Origin: Bin80 sp965219915 | Lineage (GTDB): Bacteria; Bacteroidota; Rhodothermia; Rhodothermales; Bin80 | DNA length: 64,000 nucleotides | Reading direction: 5' to 3' | Assembly (NCBI GenBank): GCA_965219915.1 | Contig: OZ244794.1 | Location: forward strand, 1 to 64,000 | Shown here: positions 29,090 to 38,711 of the stretch, piece by piece | Numbering within the stretch: position 1 is the first letter of the stretch | Layout: each line of letters opens with the position of its first letter | Translations under genes and position numbers: made by a program | The notes under the pieces: generated by a model | What the model saw: only the letters and a program-made list of their open reading frames with translations | Databases searched by the model: none | Told to the model about the DNA's origin: nothing

Positions 29090-30008
29090 CAACGTCTTCA
29101 CATCAGAGGAAGCCGCAGAACTGCGTCTGCTCCGACCCGGTGCAAACCCGGCTTCAGTCCTGCAGGACTATTGGGAACTAGTCAAGCCGGAGATTGCCTT
29201 TCTAGTTGTACTCTCGGCCCTTGCGGGCTTCATGCTGGGGGCTGGCGAGAGCATAAATCCATTGTTGCTGGCACTAACCCTTGGAGGAACAGCACTCGCG
29301 AGTGCGGGGGGAGGCGTACTCAATCACTACATAGAACGCAATGACGACGCACTTATGCGTCGCACTGCACAACGGCCGCTTCCGTCCGGGCGGATCCGAG
29401 CGGGTGCTGCGCTGACCTTCGGACTGGTTCTGATAACAGGTGGGCTGACACTGCTTTGGTGGGTAAACTACATCACACTGCTCTTAGCTGCGTTGACCAT
29501 CGTACTATACCTTTTTGCCTATACGCCACTTAAGCGTCGCACTACCTACAACACGCTGATTGGGACCATACCCGGGGCGCTACCAGCATTGGGAGGTTAT
29601 GTGGCGGCAACAGGGACGGTCGGGACCGGTGGCTGGATTCTTTTCTCTATACTCGCCCTTTGGCAGATGCCTCACTTCCTGGCGCTTGCCTGGATGTATC
29701 GCAAAGACTACGCACGTGGAGGTCACGCCATGTTTCCTGTCCGGAATCCAGACGGAAGGGCCACGGCCAAGCGAACCCTGGTATACAGTGCATTACTGCT
29801 GGGCACCAGCCTGTTGCCTACGATGCTGGACTACACAGGATGGCTTTACCTTATGATCATAATCCCGACTGGAGTCGGATTTATTTTGCCCGCGATCGGC
29901 TTTTACCACAAACAAACGCCACGACGTGCACGAAAAATTCTGCTCGCCAGCATCGCATACGTGCCGCTACTCGTAACCGCAATCGCAGCTGATCTCTGGC
30001 TGCTGTAA
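29082..30008 (+). CDS. ctaB: Protoheme IX farnesyltransferase (heme O synthase)
   Basis: Transfers farnesyl to protoheme to make heme O, the substrate of CtaA. The 308 residues begin at a GTG inside the end of ctaA. The UbiA-family prenyl-diphosphate site reads NHYIERNDDALMRRTAQRPL near residues 86-105, and the second site is WMYRKDYARGGHAMFPV near residue 205. About eight to nine transmembrane segments are predicted. The pairing with ctaA implies this organism makes heme A for a terminal oxidase. Confidence 0.96.
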   Translation: MDSNVFTSEEAAELRLLRPGANPASVLQDYWELVKPEIAFLVVLSALAGFMLGAGESINPLLLALTLGGTALASAGGGVLNHYIERNDDALMRRTAQRPLPSGRIRAGAALTFGLVLITGGLTLLWWVNYITLLLAALTIVLYLFAYTPLKRRTTYNTLIGTIPGALPALGGYVAATGTVGTGGWILFSILALWQMPHFLALAWMYRKDYARGGHAMFPVRNPDGRATAKRTLVYSALLLGTSLLPTMLDYTGWLYLMIIIPTGVGFILPAIGFYHKQTPRRARKILLASIAYVPLLVTAIAADLWLL

Positions 30009-30198
30009 CCGGTCACAACACTAGGCCGTAACCCTGCGCCCGTCACCAATTGAATTCACTTAAAGGGTTTCTTAGAAGTGATCGCGCCAACGTTTCTTGC
30101 GGCGCAGCTGCTCCGATAGCGAAATACTTCGCCTGTGCACCCTCTTCGGTCTACGCGATACCGTCGCGGATGGACAAACCATCAGCACAACTTCCCTG

Positions 30199-30615
30199 CT
30201 ATTCTATCCGGCGCCATACTTCTTCGAGACGGAAGCCACTCGGAAACTCACCTACATGGTACCACAGATCCCCCACAACACGGGCAGAGAAACGTAACTC
30301 TTCACCGACCAAAACCTCGCTCGTATGATATTCCAGGTACTCGGTATAGAGCGTATCTCCTTCCAAAGTATACCGGCCACCACCAGCCAGGACCTCCGCA
30401 CCGTTGGCCGACTGGTAACCCCAGGAAAAATGTGTGGAGTTCAGGATTTTTATTGAGGGAGGAACGTTCAGAGTTACGATCACTGTATCCGGGTAAACAG
30501 ATCGCTGTGACACTATGCGCCAACTGCCCTCCAAGTGATTCGCCGGTGCCTGCGCAAAGGCAGCGGGGCCCGCCAGAATGGCGACCAAAAATAGAATACT
30601 CAGTATGTGTTTCAT
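30199..30615 (-). CDS. Secreted small beta-rich protein of unknown function
   Basis: From the ATG at 30615 the product has 138 residues with a signal peptide (ILFLVAILAGPAAFAQ). The mature part begins LEGSWRIVSQRSVYPD, has the run FSWGYQSANG, and ends DLWYHVGEFPSGFRLEEVWR, the strand-rich pattern of lipocalin-like DUF4488-type proteins that open with a conserved G-x-W. Binding of a small hydrophobic ligand is a guess from fold class only. It stands alone, convergent with ctaB. Confidence 0.7.
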   Translation of the reverse strand: MKHILSILFLVAILAGPAAFAQAPANHLEGSWRIVSQRSVYPDTVIVTLNVPPSIKILNSTHFSWGYQSANGAEVLAGGGRYTLEGDTLYTEYLEYHTSEVLVGEELRFSARVVGDLWYHVGEFPSGFRLEEVWRRIE

Positions 30616-31272
30616 AATTACACCCATAGTTAGTTATCTCCCAACATAGCACTCAATCCCACCATTGTCAAATTTTGGACGCGTGCGGTGCAAGATAACC
30701 CAAAGGAGTTTTATACCAAGGTTCAGGACATTTATAGTATCAAGTCATGTCAGCCATGAGGACGTATTGAGTGGACTAGGCGCAAAAAGGGGGACTTAAG
30801 TATCTCAGTGAGCACGCCTCTGGAATTAGCGGAATCTTTGCGAATCTGATGATATACAATCTCGTGTCCCGTTTGGGATGGTAGCCGGCGAGACGACCAA
30901 TCGCTAAATGGATGTAGAGCCTTTGCAAGACCTGGAGTTTTCCACCAAAAGTAAGGGCTACGAAGCATCAAGAAGAACAGATTTATTCACTCACGTATAT
31001 AGTTCCCATTGTTAACTACCATATGACCATAACATAATTCCATATACAAAAAACCATTTCTGTATTCCTTACATGGAAGGCCGTTGTTGGTCATATGAGT
31101 GCAGGGGAAAATGATCGACAAAAACACCCTACGACGTGGGTTATTTCAATTAACCGAGGGAACTCTCGCCCTCTTGGCCGTTGGATCGACTTCGCGGGTG
31201 GGAGAAGCTTAGAAAATTCAGAATCTACCGGCTGAAAATGCCACCCCATCACCCGCCGATATTGTACCACTG
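30616..31272. other. 657-base region with only remnant-like short frames
   Basis: Between the small secreted protein (-) and rlmN (+). A 73-codon minus frame at 30750-30971 has no motif. A 33-codon plus frame at 31111-31212 reads like the start of a twin-arginine exported protein and then stops. No RNA gene was recognised. It should hold the rlmN promoter. Confidence 0.35.
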
Positions 31273-32361
31273 ATGCCCATCTTAGACGTGAAGCATACCT
31301 CTACAGACCTCAAAGCCCTGTCTCCCGCTGGTCTGGAAGAATGGGTCATGGAATTAGGTGAACCGAAATGGCGTGCACGCCAAATCTTGCGCTGGATGTA
31401 CGCTAAGAAAGCTGTGGATTCTTTCGAGTCCATGCTGAATCTGCCCGCTTCACTTAGAGATACTCTTGCAAAGAGTGCCCGCATGGAACGATTGAAGGTG
31501 CAGGCACTCTTCACGGCAAGCGATCAAACGGTAAAAGCACTTATGCAGTTACCCTCAGGGCGCAACGTTGAATCAGTTCTGATCCCATATTTGGATGATC
31601 ACGGATACCCGATCCGACTGACAGTGTGTGTTTCCAGCCAGGTTGGCTGCGCGATGGGCTGTACGTTCTGCGCGACCGGGAAAATGGGATTCCAGGAAAA
31701 CCTGACCTGTGGGCAGATTGTAGACCAAGTCACCTACATGCGCAAGGTCGCCTCCGAACGCTTCGACCGGGATATATCCAATGTGGTCTACATGGGAATG
31801 GGCGAACCGCTCCTCAACTATAAAGCACTGTTAGCCAGTCTGGAAATCCTGACCCACCCGGAAGGCTGTGGGCTTTCTCCCCGGAGAATCACGGTATCAA
31901 CCGTCGGTCTTGCGCGTCGCATACGCGACCTGGCAAACGATGCCCCCCGCGTGAACCTGGCCGTTTCGCTTCATGCACCTACGGAATCCAAACGAGCAAG
32001 CATTATGCCCATCAGCCGCAACGCCCTCACAGGTCTGAAAGCATTGGAACCAGCCATGCAATACTATACGAGTACAACAGGGCGCCCGTTAACATTTGAG
32101 TATTGCCTCTTCAGTGGATTTAATGACTCGATAGAGGACGCAAGTACTCTCGCCCAAATTTGCCACAACGTTCGCGCAAAGGTTAACCTGATTATGTACA
32201 ACAGCGTGCCTGGAACAGCATTCGAACGTACAAGCGAAAAGCAGCTGGACAAATTTATGGGGCACCTGTCGAAACGTGGAGTAACCGTGACAGTGCGGCG
32301 AAGTCGCGGAGCGGATATTGCCGCCGCATGCGGGCAACTCGCTAACCAATCGCAGACATAA
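31273..32361 (+). CDS. rlmN: Dual-specificity 23S rRNA A2503 / tRNA A37 C2-methyltransferase
   Basis: A radical-SAM methyltransferase that methylates C2 of A2503 in 23S rRNA and, in E. coli, of A37 in some tRNAs. The 362 residues carry the cluster motif CAMGCTFC (C-x3-C-x2-C) near residue 128, followed by ATGKMGFQENLT. The SAM-binding GMGEPLLNY lies near residue 178. The mechanistic cysteine is in the C-terminal RSRGADIAAACGQL. All expected residues are present. Confidence 0.97.
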   Translation: MPILDVKHTSTDLKALSPAGLEEWVMELGEPKWRARQILRWMYAKKAVDSFESMLNLPASLRDTLAKSARMERLKVQALFTASDQTVKALMQLPSGRNVESVLIPYLDDHGYPIRLTVCVSSQVGCAMGCTFCATGKMGFQENLTCGQIVDQVTYMRKVASERFDRDISNVVYMGMGEPLLNYKALLASLEILTHPEGCGLSPRRITVSTVGLARRIRDLANDAPRVNLAVSLHAPTESKRASIMPISRNALTGLKALEPAMQYYTSTTGRPLTFEYCLFSGFNDSIEDASTLAQICHNVRAKVNLIMYNSVPGTAFERTSEKQLDKFMGHLSKRGVTVTVRRSRGADIAAACGQLANQSQT

Positions 32362-32537
32362 CTCACGATCGGGACTATTCTGATATGCTTGCACATCCTG
32401 CCTGCACATTCCCGGCCGCAGCACTTCCCGCTATCCAACGCGCGTGCAGAATCTGATTCTAGCCAACCTTCAGCGTATCACCTACGATGAAATCCAAGCC
32501 CACTTCAACAGGTTGAAGTTCCTCGAACAACCGCACA

Positions 32538-33593
32538 TTACTCCTCCTGTCTCCACACAAAGATGCCCGTGGTATCAACGTACCCGTACCGTCCCTCAAG
32601 CGTTACCCAGGCAAGTCCACGGTCGAACGAGGAGGCTTTCTCGTAACGCGGCGGGATTACCATTACTCCCTGGAGATCTATAAAGCCATAGCCCTCACTG
32701 GTCAGTACGAGCGCTCGCCCCCCAGAATAATCGTCGGCTCCCAAGTAACTGGGTGAAACTACAACCTCACCGGAACGGTCGATAAAACCCCACAGGCCGT
32801 CCTCACTCACACGCGCACGATTCTCTCTGAATGGAAACACCTGCTCATAGTCAAGCGTCAGCACAAAAGTCCCGGCAGAATCAATGAATCCATGCTGCCT
32901 GCCCCTTCGAGCAAGCGCCAGCCCCTCGGTGGGATTGCGCATTGCATTGAACATGGGCTCAACTACCCAGGCGCCCGTTGTATCAATAAGACCCCATCGG
33001 GTATTGACCCTTACAACCAGAACCTTGCGAACAACTTCCACCGCGGCCAACCCATTCGAGAATGGTAGTGCACGAACATAATTCTCATGTAAGACTGTCT
33101 GACCTGCCTTGTTGATGTAACCCCATTTAGGCTCCAGTCCCACCACTGTACCGGGGCGTTCACGAACAGAGGCCAATCCCTCACTGAAATCCAGCGCCGC
33201 TGTAAAATATCTATCTGTAATCGGTGTACCCGTCCTGTCAATAAAGCTCCAGTACTGACCAGACTGAACACGCGCAGCCCCATTCGCAAATGGAAAAACA
33301 GAAGAAAACTGCGGTTTGATACGTATTGAGTCCTGCGTATCAATGAATCCCCATGCGTAACCGAGTCGCACCGCAGCCAATCCTTCAGACGATACCTGTG
33401 CCCCATCATACTTCGGTTCAATGACGCGCTCACCTGCAGCATCAATGAAGCCAAACCGACCATTTTCTATGATCGGGTAGATGGTTTCGGCATCCTGACC
33501 ATAGACTATGTTGGCTGCTGACAGAAGTCCCGTAAGCAGCACGCATACAACAAACAACCTGTCCCTACGGTACCGAAGCAAATGCATTATCAA
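32538..33593 (-). CDS. Exported WG-repeat protein
   Basis: A 351-residue protein made of a signal peptide (LFVVCVLLTGLLSAANIVYGQ) and about seven to eight WG repeats. Each repeat has the pattern (W/Y/F)GFID..G..V..P.Y..A..F..G.A.V, for example YAWGFIDTQDSIRIKPQFSS and LWGFIDRSGEVVVSPSYLG. WG-repeat proteins are beta-rich surface or periplasmic proteins with unknown binding partners. The start overlaps the end of panC by 29 bases (or 23 if the second Met is used), so both come from one transcript. The pairing with panC has no obvious functional reason. Confidence 0.85.
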   Translation of the reverse strand: MIMHLLRYRRDRLFVVCVLLTGLLSAANIVYGQDAETIYPIIENGRFGFIDAAGERVIEPKYDGAQVSSEGLAAVRLGYAWGFIDTQDSIRIKPQFSSVFPFANGAARVQSGQYWSFIDRTGTPITDRYFTAALDFSEGLASVRERPGTVVGLEPKWGYINKAGQTVLHENYVRALPFSNGLAAVEVVRKVLVVRVNTRWGLIDTTGAWVVEPMFNAMRNPTEGLALARRGRQHGFIDSAGTFVLTLDYEQVFPFRENRARVSEDGLWGFIDRSGEVVVSPSYLGADDYSGGRALVLTSEGYGFIDLQGVMVIPPRYEKASSFDRGLAWVTLEGRYGYVDTTGIFVWRQEE

Positions 33594-34431
33594 TTAGGCG
33601 AACATTACGAAAGTAAACCGCGACAGCCACAATCACCTCAGTACCTGGCACCAGTTTTTGTACCGGCTGGAGTGTATCACAGGTAACAACTTCTGCATAT
33701 TGCAGGATTGCAAGGGGTGCCCTGGCAATAACCGTTCTCATTTCCTCCAATACTGTACTTGGACGGTTTTCCCCATTTTCAATCATTCCCGCTGCCGCAG
33801 TTACCGCCTTCCAAAGCACATTCGCCTGGCTACGCTCGTCAGAAGTGAGATATGCATTCCGTGAAGAACGGGCGAGACCAGTGGATTCCCGGGCCGTGGG
33901 CGCACCTATTACCCTGATATCAATCAATAAATCCCGGGCTAACTTCCGTAGCAACATATACTGCTGTGCATCTTTAAGTCCAAACACGCCGACGTGTGGC
34001 TTGCATACTGCAATCAATTTCAGGACCACAGTTAAGACCCCCCTGAAATGCTCCGGCCGGTATTTGCCGCAAAGGTGCTTCGACAGTTCGGGACAGACTA
34101 CCCAGACACGCTGCACTTCTACGCCATCGGGGTACAACTCCGAAGCTTCAGGAGCAAAAACCACATCAACTCCACCGGTCTCCTCCAGCAGCCTGCAGTC
34201 CGTCTCAAAATCCCGCGGATACACCGCGAAGTCTTCGTAGGGGCCAAACTGTGTCGGGTTCACGAAAATCGAAACGATCACAGTGTCTGCTTCGGCTTTT
34301 GCGCGCTGCACGAGGGACAGGTGCCCTTCATGCAGATATCCCATCGTAGGAACCAGTGCCAGGGTATGCCCATCCGCACGCTGCCTATCGGCGTACATAC
34401 GCATCTCCCTTACTGTCGTGATAATTTCCAT
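33565..34431 (-). CDS. panC: Pantothenate synthetase
   Basis: ATP-dependent condensation of pantoate with beta-alanine, the last step to pantothenate. The 288 residues show the ATP-binding PTMGYLHEGHLSLVQRA near residue 28 (HxGH), VSIFVNPTQFGP near residue 53, and FGLKDAQQYMLLRKLARDL near residue 150 (the KDxQQ element). The KMSKS-like STGLARSSRNAYL is near residue 185. The length is normal. panB is not in the window. Confidence 0.96.
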   Translation of the reverse strand: MEIITTVREMRMYADRQRADGHTLALVPTMGYLHEGHLSLVQRAKAEADTVIVSIFVNPTQFGPYEDFAVYPRDFETDCRLLEETGGVDVVFAPEASELYPDGVEVQRVWVVCPELSKHLCGKYRPEHFRGVLTVVLKLIAVCKPHVGVFGLKDAQQYMLLRKLARDLLIDIRVIGAPTARESTGLARSSRNAYLTSDERSQANVLWKAVTAAAGMIENGENRPSTVLEEMRTVIARAPLAILQYAEVVTCDTLQPVQKLVPGTEVIVAVAVYFRNVRLIDNAFASVP

Positions 34432-34527
34432 CGTCTACGCAAAATTAGCCTTAATTTACAGCACCTTAACAATACGGGGGGAAATCCGTTTAATTAGGAC
34501 TCGTTTCACAATTAGTCTTAGCCACGC

Positions 34528-35931
34528 ATGGGTGATTTTCGGATCGAAAAGGATTCATTAGGTGAGGTTCGTGTACCGGCCGATGCTGTTTACGGGGCTC
34601 AGACGCAACGTGCCGTAGACAATTTCCCAATCAGCGGGCAGCGTATGCCCCGTGCCTTCATCCGTGCGCTTGGTCACATCAAACGTGCAGCCGCAATGGC
34701 CAATGCGGACACCGGTATGCTGGATCGGTCCGTGGCACAGGCAATTATGAAGGCGGCAGAAGCCGTAATTGCGGGAGATCTAGATGATCAGTTTCCGATT
34801 GATGTCTACCAGACAGGGAGTGGCACCTCTAGCAATATGAATGCAAATGAGGTGATTGCACGACTAGCAACCGGAATGCTGGAAGATCAGAGCGTGCACC
34901 CGAATGATCAGGTTAATCTCTGTCAGTCCTCAAACGATGTGATCCCGACCTCCATGCAGATAGCTGCTGCGTGTATGATTGAGGATCAGCTCTTACCAGC
35001 TCTGCATCGACTGGAGCTTGCACTACAAGAAAAAAGCCGCGCCTTTGACGATATCGTAAAAAGTGCACGCACGCATCTCATGGACGCGACCCCAATAACA
35101 ATGGGGCAAGAGTTCGGCGGCTATGCCATGCAGATCACACGAGGGATCGGGCGTATCAAAGTCGGCCAAACCGAACTGAGCGAGGTTCCTCTGGGAGGAA
35201 CCGCGACGGGCTCAGGAATTAACCGGCATCTCGAGTTCCCACAGCGAACGCTGGCCTATGTAAGCGAACACACTGGAGTGACTTTCCGCGAAGCCGAGAA
35301 TCACTTTGAAGCACAATCCGCACGGGATGCCGTTGTCTCAGCAGCAGGCGCACTCAATACTGTGGCCGTTTCTCTGATGAAGATTGCAAACGACATCCGG
35401 ATACTCTCGAGCGGACCGACCAGTGGAATAGCAGAAATCGCACTCAAACCACTGCAACCCGGTTCCTCAATAATGCCTGGGAAAGTCAATCCGGTTCTTT
35501 GTGAGGCTATGATGATGGTTTGTGCGCGGGTTATGGGGAATCATACAACAATTACCGTTTGCGGGCAACACGGAAACCTTGAGCTCAATGTGATGATGCC
35601 GGTAATGGCGGTAACGCTGTTGGAAAGCATTGAGCTGCTTGCGGGTGCAAGCAACGCTTTTGTCGATAAGTGTCTTGCTGGACTAGAGGCCAACCGCGCA
35701 CGATGCCAGGAGCTGCTGGAACTCAATCCTTCACTTGCAACTGCACTCAACAGTGCTATCGGATATGATATGTCTGCTAAGGTTGCCAAGGAGGCTGCTG
35801 CCTCCGGGCGAACCGTACGGGAGGTCGTGCTTGAGATGAATCTACTTGACGAAAAGGCACTTGACGCACTACTTGACGTGCGCAATATGACACAACCAGG
35901 AATTCCTGGCAGTCAAGATACTATCGGATAA
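34528..35931 (+). CDS. fumC: Class II fumarate hydratase
   Basis: Iron-independent fumarase of the TCA cycle. The 467 residues carry QTGSGTSSNMNANEV near residue 95, the SSNDVIPTSMQIA segment near residue 130, and the fumarase/aspartase signature GSSIMPGKVNPV near residue 312 with the catalytic Ser. The N-terminus FRIEKDSLGEVRVPADAVYG is typical of FumC rather than aspartase. It is divergent from panC with 96 bases between starts. Confidence 0.97.
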   Translation: MGDFRIEKDSLGEVRVPADAVYGAQTQRAVDNFPISGQRMPRAFIRALGHIKRAAAMANADTGMLDRSVAQAIMKAAEAVIAGDLDDQFPIDVYQTGSGTSSNMNANEVIARLATGMLEDQSVHPNDQVNLCQSSNDVIPTSMQIAAACMIEDQLLPALHRLELALQEKSRAFDDIVKSARTHLMDATPITMGQEFGGYAMQITRGIGRIKVGQTELSEVPLGGTATGSGINRHLEFPQRTLAYVSEHTGVTFREAENHFEAQSARDAVVSAAGALNTVAVSLMKIANDIRILSSGPTSGIAEIALKPLQPGSSIMPGKVNPVLCEAMMMVCARVMGNHTTITVCGQHGNLELNVMMPVMAVTLLESIELLAGASNAFVDKCLAGLEANRARCQELLELNPSLATALNSAIGYDMSAKVAKEAAASGRTVREVVLEMNLLDEKALDALLDVRNMTQPGIPGSQDTIG

Positions 35932-35982
35932 CTTTGGCCCGTTGTTTGCACCGGTTACTTCACGTCACAACATCCTGGTTTC

Positions 35983-37551
35983 ATGAGTAAACCCAAGATT
36001 TTTTCAACACTTGCTCTCGTAGCAGTCGTCTTTGTTGCAGGTGTGCTTTTTGCCACCACGGGCGCCAATCTGTTCGATCAGGGGCATCGTATTGGCACAG
36101 ATACGCAGGCCAGCAACTCGAAAGTCCTGCGCGCCCCCTCAACGGCGGCACGCCTGGAGTGGGAGGAAGCTTTCATAGACGTGGCAGACGCTGTGAATCC
36201 TGCCGTAGTACAAATCCGGTCGGCAGAACGGATTGAACGCAGCAGCGCATCCAATGAATGGGAACGGGAAAGAACGCCATTGGAGCGATTTTTCTTCCAA
36301 GCCCCCCGGCCAAACGACTTCCCACAAGTTCGTCAAGGCTTGGGCTCAGGTGTCCTGATTCGCTCCGATGGCTATATTGTTACTAATAATCACGTTATTG
36401 AGAGCGCAGACAAATTGCAGGTGCTGCTGCACGATGGCCGTACCTTCACCGCTGCAGTCGTTGGCCGAGACGCAAACTCGGACTTGGCTGTGATTAGAAT
36501 TGAGGAAACGGACCTGCCAACAGTGACACTGGCGCCACCAGACGATGTTCAGGTTGGACAGTGGGTAATGGCCTTCGGGTCACCGTTGGATGCGGCACTG
36601 GATAATACCGTAACCGCCGGCATCGTGAGTGCAGTCGGTCGTACCAGTGCACGATTGTCTCTGATCAACCAGTACTCCGACTTTATCCAAACCGACGCCG
36701 CCATCAATAGAGGTAATTCAGGTGGACCGCTCGTCAATATGGGCGGGCAACTGATTGGCATAAACTCGGCGATTCTCTCTCCAACAGGCAACAACGCCGG
36801 GATTGGGTTTGCAATCCCGGTCTCCATCGTTGATAATGTCGCAATGCAACTCATCGAAAAAGGTCGTGTCGACCGTGGATTCCTGGGAATTAATTTTGAT
36901 CGAGTTTCACTGTCCCTGTCGAATGCCTTGGATGCCCCTCCGGGGTCCGCACAGGTTAGTCACGTGATCGAAAACAGTGCCGCCGATAAGGCCGGCGTCA
37001 GGACAGGAGATATCATTGCTGGAATCGACGGGGTGGAATTAGAGGACTATCTGCTCCTTCGCACAACTATCGGCAATAAAGCACCTGGAGATCGGGTACT
37101 CCTTGATATTATTCGAGACAATAATCGCATACAACTTGAAGTTGAACTGGGCGAATTACCTGACCAAGGTTTGCAAAACAGAGGTTCCGATGACCGTCAA
37201 GAGGAAGATCAGGATTACCTTGATGAGCTTGGGTTACGGCTGCGCAACTTGGACCGCGAAGACCGCGAATTACTGCGGGAACGCCTCAGCGCATCCGAGG
37301 AGATCCGAGGAGTTTGGGTTCAGTCTATTGACCCGAGCAGCTCGGCGTACGACGAATCAGACCTGAGGGCCAATGATATCATCGTTGAAATAAACCGCGA
37401 ACCGGTTAGTGATCGTAGTGATTTCAGGCGCATTTACAGGAGCATCGCTCCGGGAGATGTCTTCCTGGTCAAGGTTTTGCGCCTTCGAGGCCCCATTGAG
37501 ACAGACGGCGAATTTCTTCCTTTGATGACCGCTCTTACCAAACCTGAGTGA
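35983..37551 (+). CDS. Periplasmic Deg/HtrA-type serine protease
   Basis: A 522-residue trypsin-fold protease with an N-terminal signal anchor (LALVAVVFVAGVLFATTG). The catalytic triad is visible: His in IVTNNHVIES (about residue 133), Asp in DANSDLAVI (about residue 165) and Ser in NRGNSGGPLVNMGG (about residue 242). Two PDZ domains follow: residues about 295-390 (the ASQ/GVRTGDIIAGIDG type) and about 445-515 (ESDLRANDIIVEI). It is likely a quality-control protease and chaperone of the cell envelope. It lies 51 bases after fumC on the same strand. Confidence 0.94.
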   Translation: MSKPKIFSTLALVAVVFVAGVLFATTGANLFDQGHRIGTDTQASNSKVLRAPSTAARLEWEEAFIDVADAVNPAVVQIRSAERIERSSASNEWERERTPLERFFFQAPRPNDFPQVRQGLGSGVLIRSDGYIVTNNHVIESADKLQVLLHDGRTFTAAVVGRDANSDLAVIRIEETDLPTVTLAPPDDVQVGQWVMAFGSPLDAALDNTVTAGIVSAVGRTSARLSLINQYSDFIQTDAAINRGNSGGPLVNMGGQLIGINSAILSPTGNNAGIGFAIPVSIVDNVAMQLIEKGRVDRGFLGINFDRVSLSLSNALDAPPGSAQVSHVIENSAADKAGVRTGDIIAGIDGVELEDYLLLRTTIGNKAPGDRVLLDIIRDNNRIQLEVELGELPDQGLQNRGSDDRQEEDQDYLDELGLRLRNLDREDRELLRERLSASEEIRGVWVQSIDPSSSAYDESDLRANDIIVEINREPVSDRSDFRRIYRSIAPGDVFLVKVLRLRGPIETDGEFLPLMTALTKPE

Positions 37552-37564
37552 GTTGCAACACTAG

Positions 37565-37586
37565 AGGGGCCGTTGATGCGGCCCCT
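37565..37586 (+). terminator. Hairpin between protease gene and aroB
   Basis: AGGGGCCG at 37565-37572 and CGGCCCCT at 37579-37586 form a perfect 8-bp stem with loop TTGATG, 13 bases after the protease stop. No T-run follows, so it may act as a 3'-end stabiliser or weak terminator. Its position argues that aroB begins after it, at the ATG at 37612 rather than the ATG at 37576 inside the loop. Confidence 0.6.
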
Positions 37587-37611
37587 GAATGTTGTAACCA
37601 TATCAATCTAT

Positions 37612-38703
37612 ATGGCCCCGGATGTTGTGCACATCAATCTGAGCGGTGGACGGTCCTATGCCGTCCATTTTGCTCCATTTCAGGCAGTCCCCCGGCTACT
37701 TGCTGCTGCCGGGCTACGCAAAGGCTCCTGCTTCATTGTAGCTGATTCCAATGTGGCAGACCTCTATCTGGAAAAACTTAGGGGCTACCTTTTACAAGCC
37801 GGGTGGAGCCCAATTCCTGGACTGATTCTACCTGCAGGTGAAAGGTCCAAGGCACCCGAACTGCTTCAACAGATCTATGATCATGCTTTGGGAGCAGGTA
37901 TTGATCGGCAGACCCCCGTCCTTGCGCTGGGGGGAGGCGTAATCGGTGATCTGGCCGGTTATGCTGCGGCAACCCTGCTTCGTGGCCTGCCGCTCGTGCA
38001 CCTGCCAACATCGCTTATCGCCCAAGTTGATAGTTCAATAGGTGGGAAGACCGGAATCAATCATTCCCTGGGTAAGAACCTGATCGGTGCCTTTTATCAG
38101 CCCAAACTAGTTTGCACTGACCTGGACGCACTACATAGTCTCCCCGAACTTGAGTGGACGAGCGGGCTCGCAGAGGTAGTCAAGCACGGCCTGATTGCAG
38201 ACGCAGATTTCGCACACGAGCTGTCCGCCAACTGGGACCGTATCCTTCGCCGGGATCAGGATACAGTTCGACATATGGTCATGCAGGCTGCAGCCATAAA
38301 GGCCAAGATCGTCAGCGAAGATGAACGCGAAACCTCACTACGGGCGATCCTGAACTTCGGACACACCTTTGGTCACGCAATTGAGCGTATTGCGGGCTAC
38401 GGACAATTCACACACGGAGAGGCTGTAGCCGTAGGAATGCGCGCTGCGCTAAAGGTATCCGCCCTCCTCAACCCAGATCTGCCATACGCCACCATAGATT
38501 CCCTCCTGAAACGACTCCCTGTGAGAAATTCAGTCAAGAACCTTGATCCAAAAACACTCACCCGCACCATGTATTTTGACAAAAAGGTGCAGGCGGGGCG
38601 TTTGCATTTGGTGCTGTTACGCAGAATTGGCAGTGCATATGTTACGGACAAGGTCACCGAAGAGCAAATATCAGCGGGCTGGGACTGTGCCCGGAATGCC
38701 TAG
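37612..38703 (+). CDS. aroB: 3-dehydroquinate synthase
   Basis: NAD- and metal-dependent cyclisation of DAHP to 3-dehydroquinate, the second step of the shikimate pathway. The ATG at 37612 gives 363 residues; an alternative ATG at 37576 lies within a hairpin. The NAD-binding glycine block LALGGGVIGDLAGYAAATLLRG (quoted here as LALGGGVIGDLAG) is near residue 105, LPTSLIAQVDSSIGGKTGIN near residue 133, and the zinc ligands include LNFGHTFGHAIE near residue 255. Length is normal. It is followed by a methyltransferase gene after eight bases. Confidence 0.95.
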   Translation: MAPDVVHINLSGGRSYAVHFAPFQAVPRLLAAAGLRKGSCFIVADSNVADLYLEKLRGYLLQAGWSPIPGLILPAGERSKAPELLQQIYDHALGAGIDRQTPVLALGGGVIGDLAGYAAATLLRGLPLVHLPTSLIAQVDSSIGGKTGINHSLGKNLIGAFYQPKLVCTDLDALHSLPELEWTSGLAEVVKHGLIADADFAHELSANWDRILRRDQDTVRHMVMQAAAIKAKIVSEDERETSLRAILNFGHTFGHAIERIAGYGQFTHGEAVAVGMRAALKVSALLNPDLPYATIDSLLKRLPVRNSVKNLDPKTLTRTMYFDKKVQAGRLHLVLLRRIGSAYVTDKVTEEQISAGWDCARNA

Positions 38704-38711
38704 ATGTGACT

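Noticed and set aside
30750..30971. 73-codon minus frame considered as a transposase fragment
   Set aside because: No DDE, HTH or IS-like motif could be found and no inverted repeats flank it.
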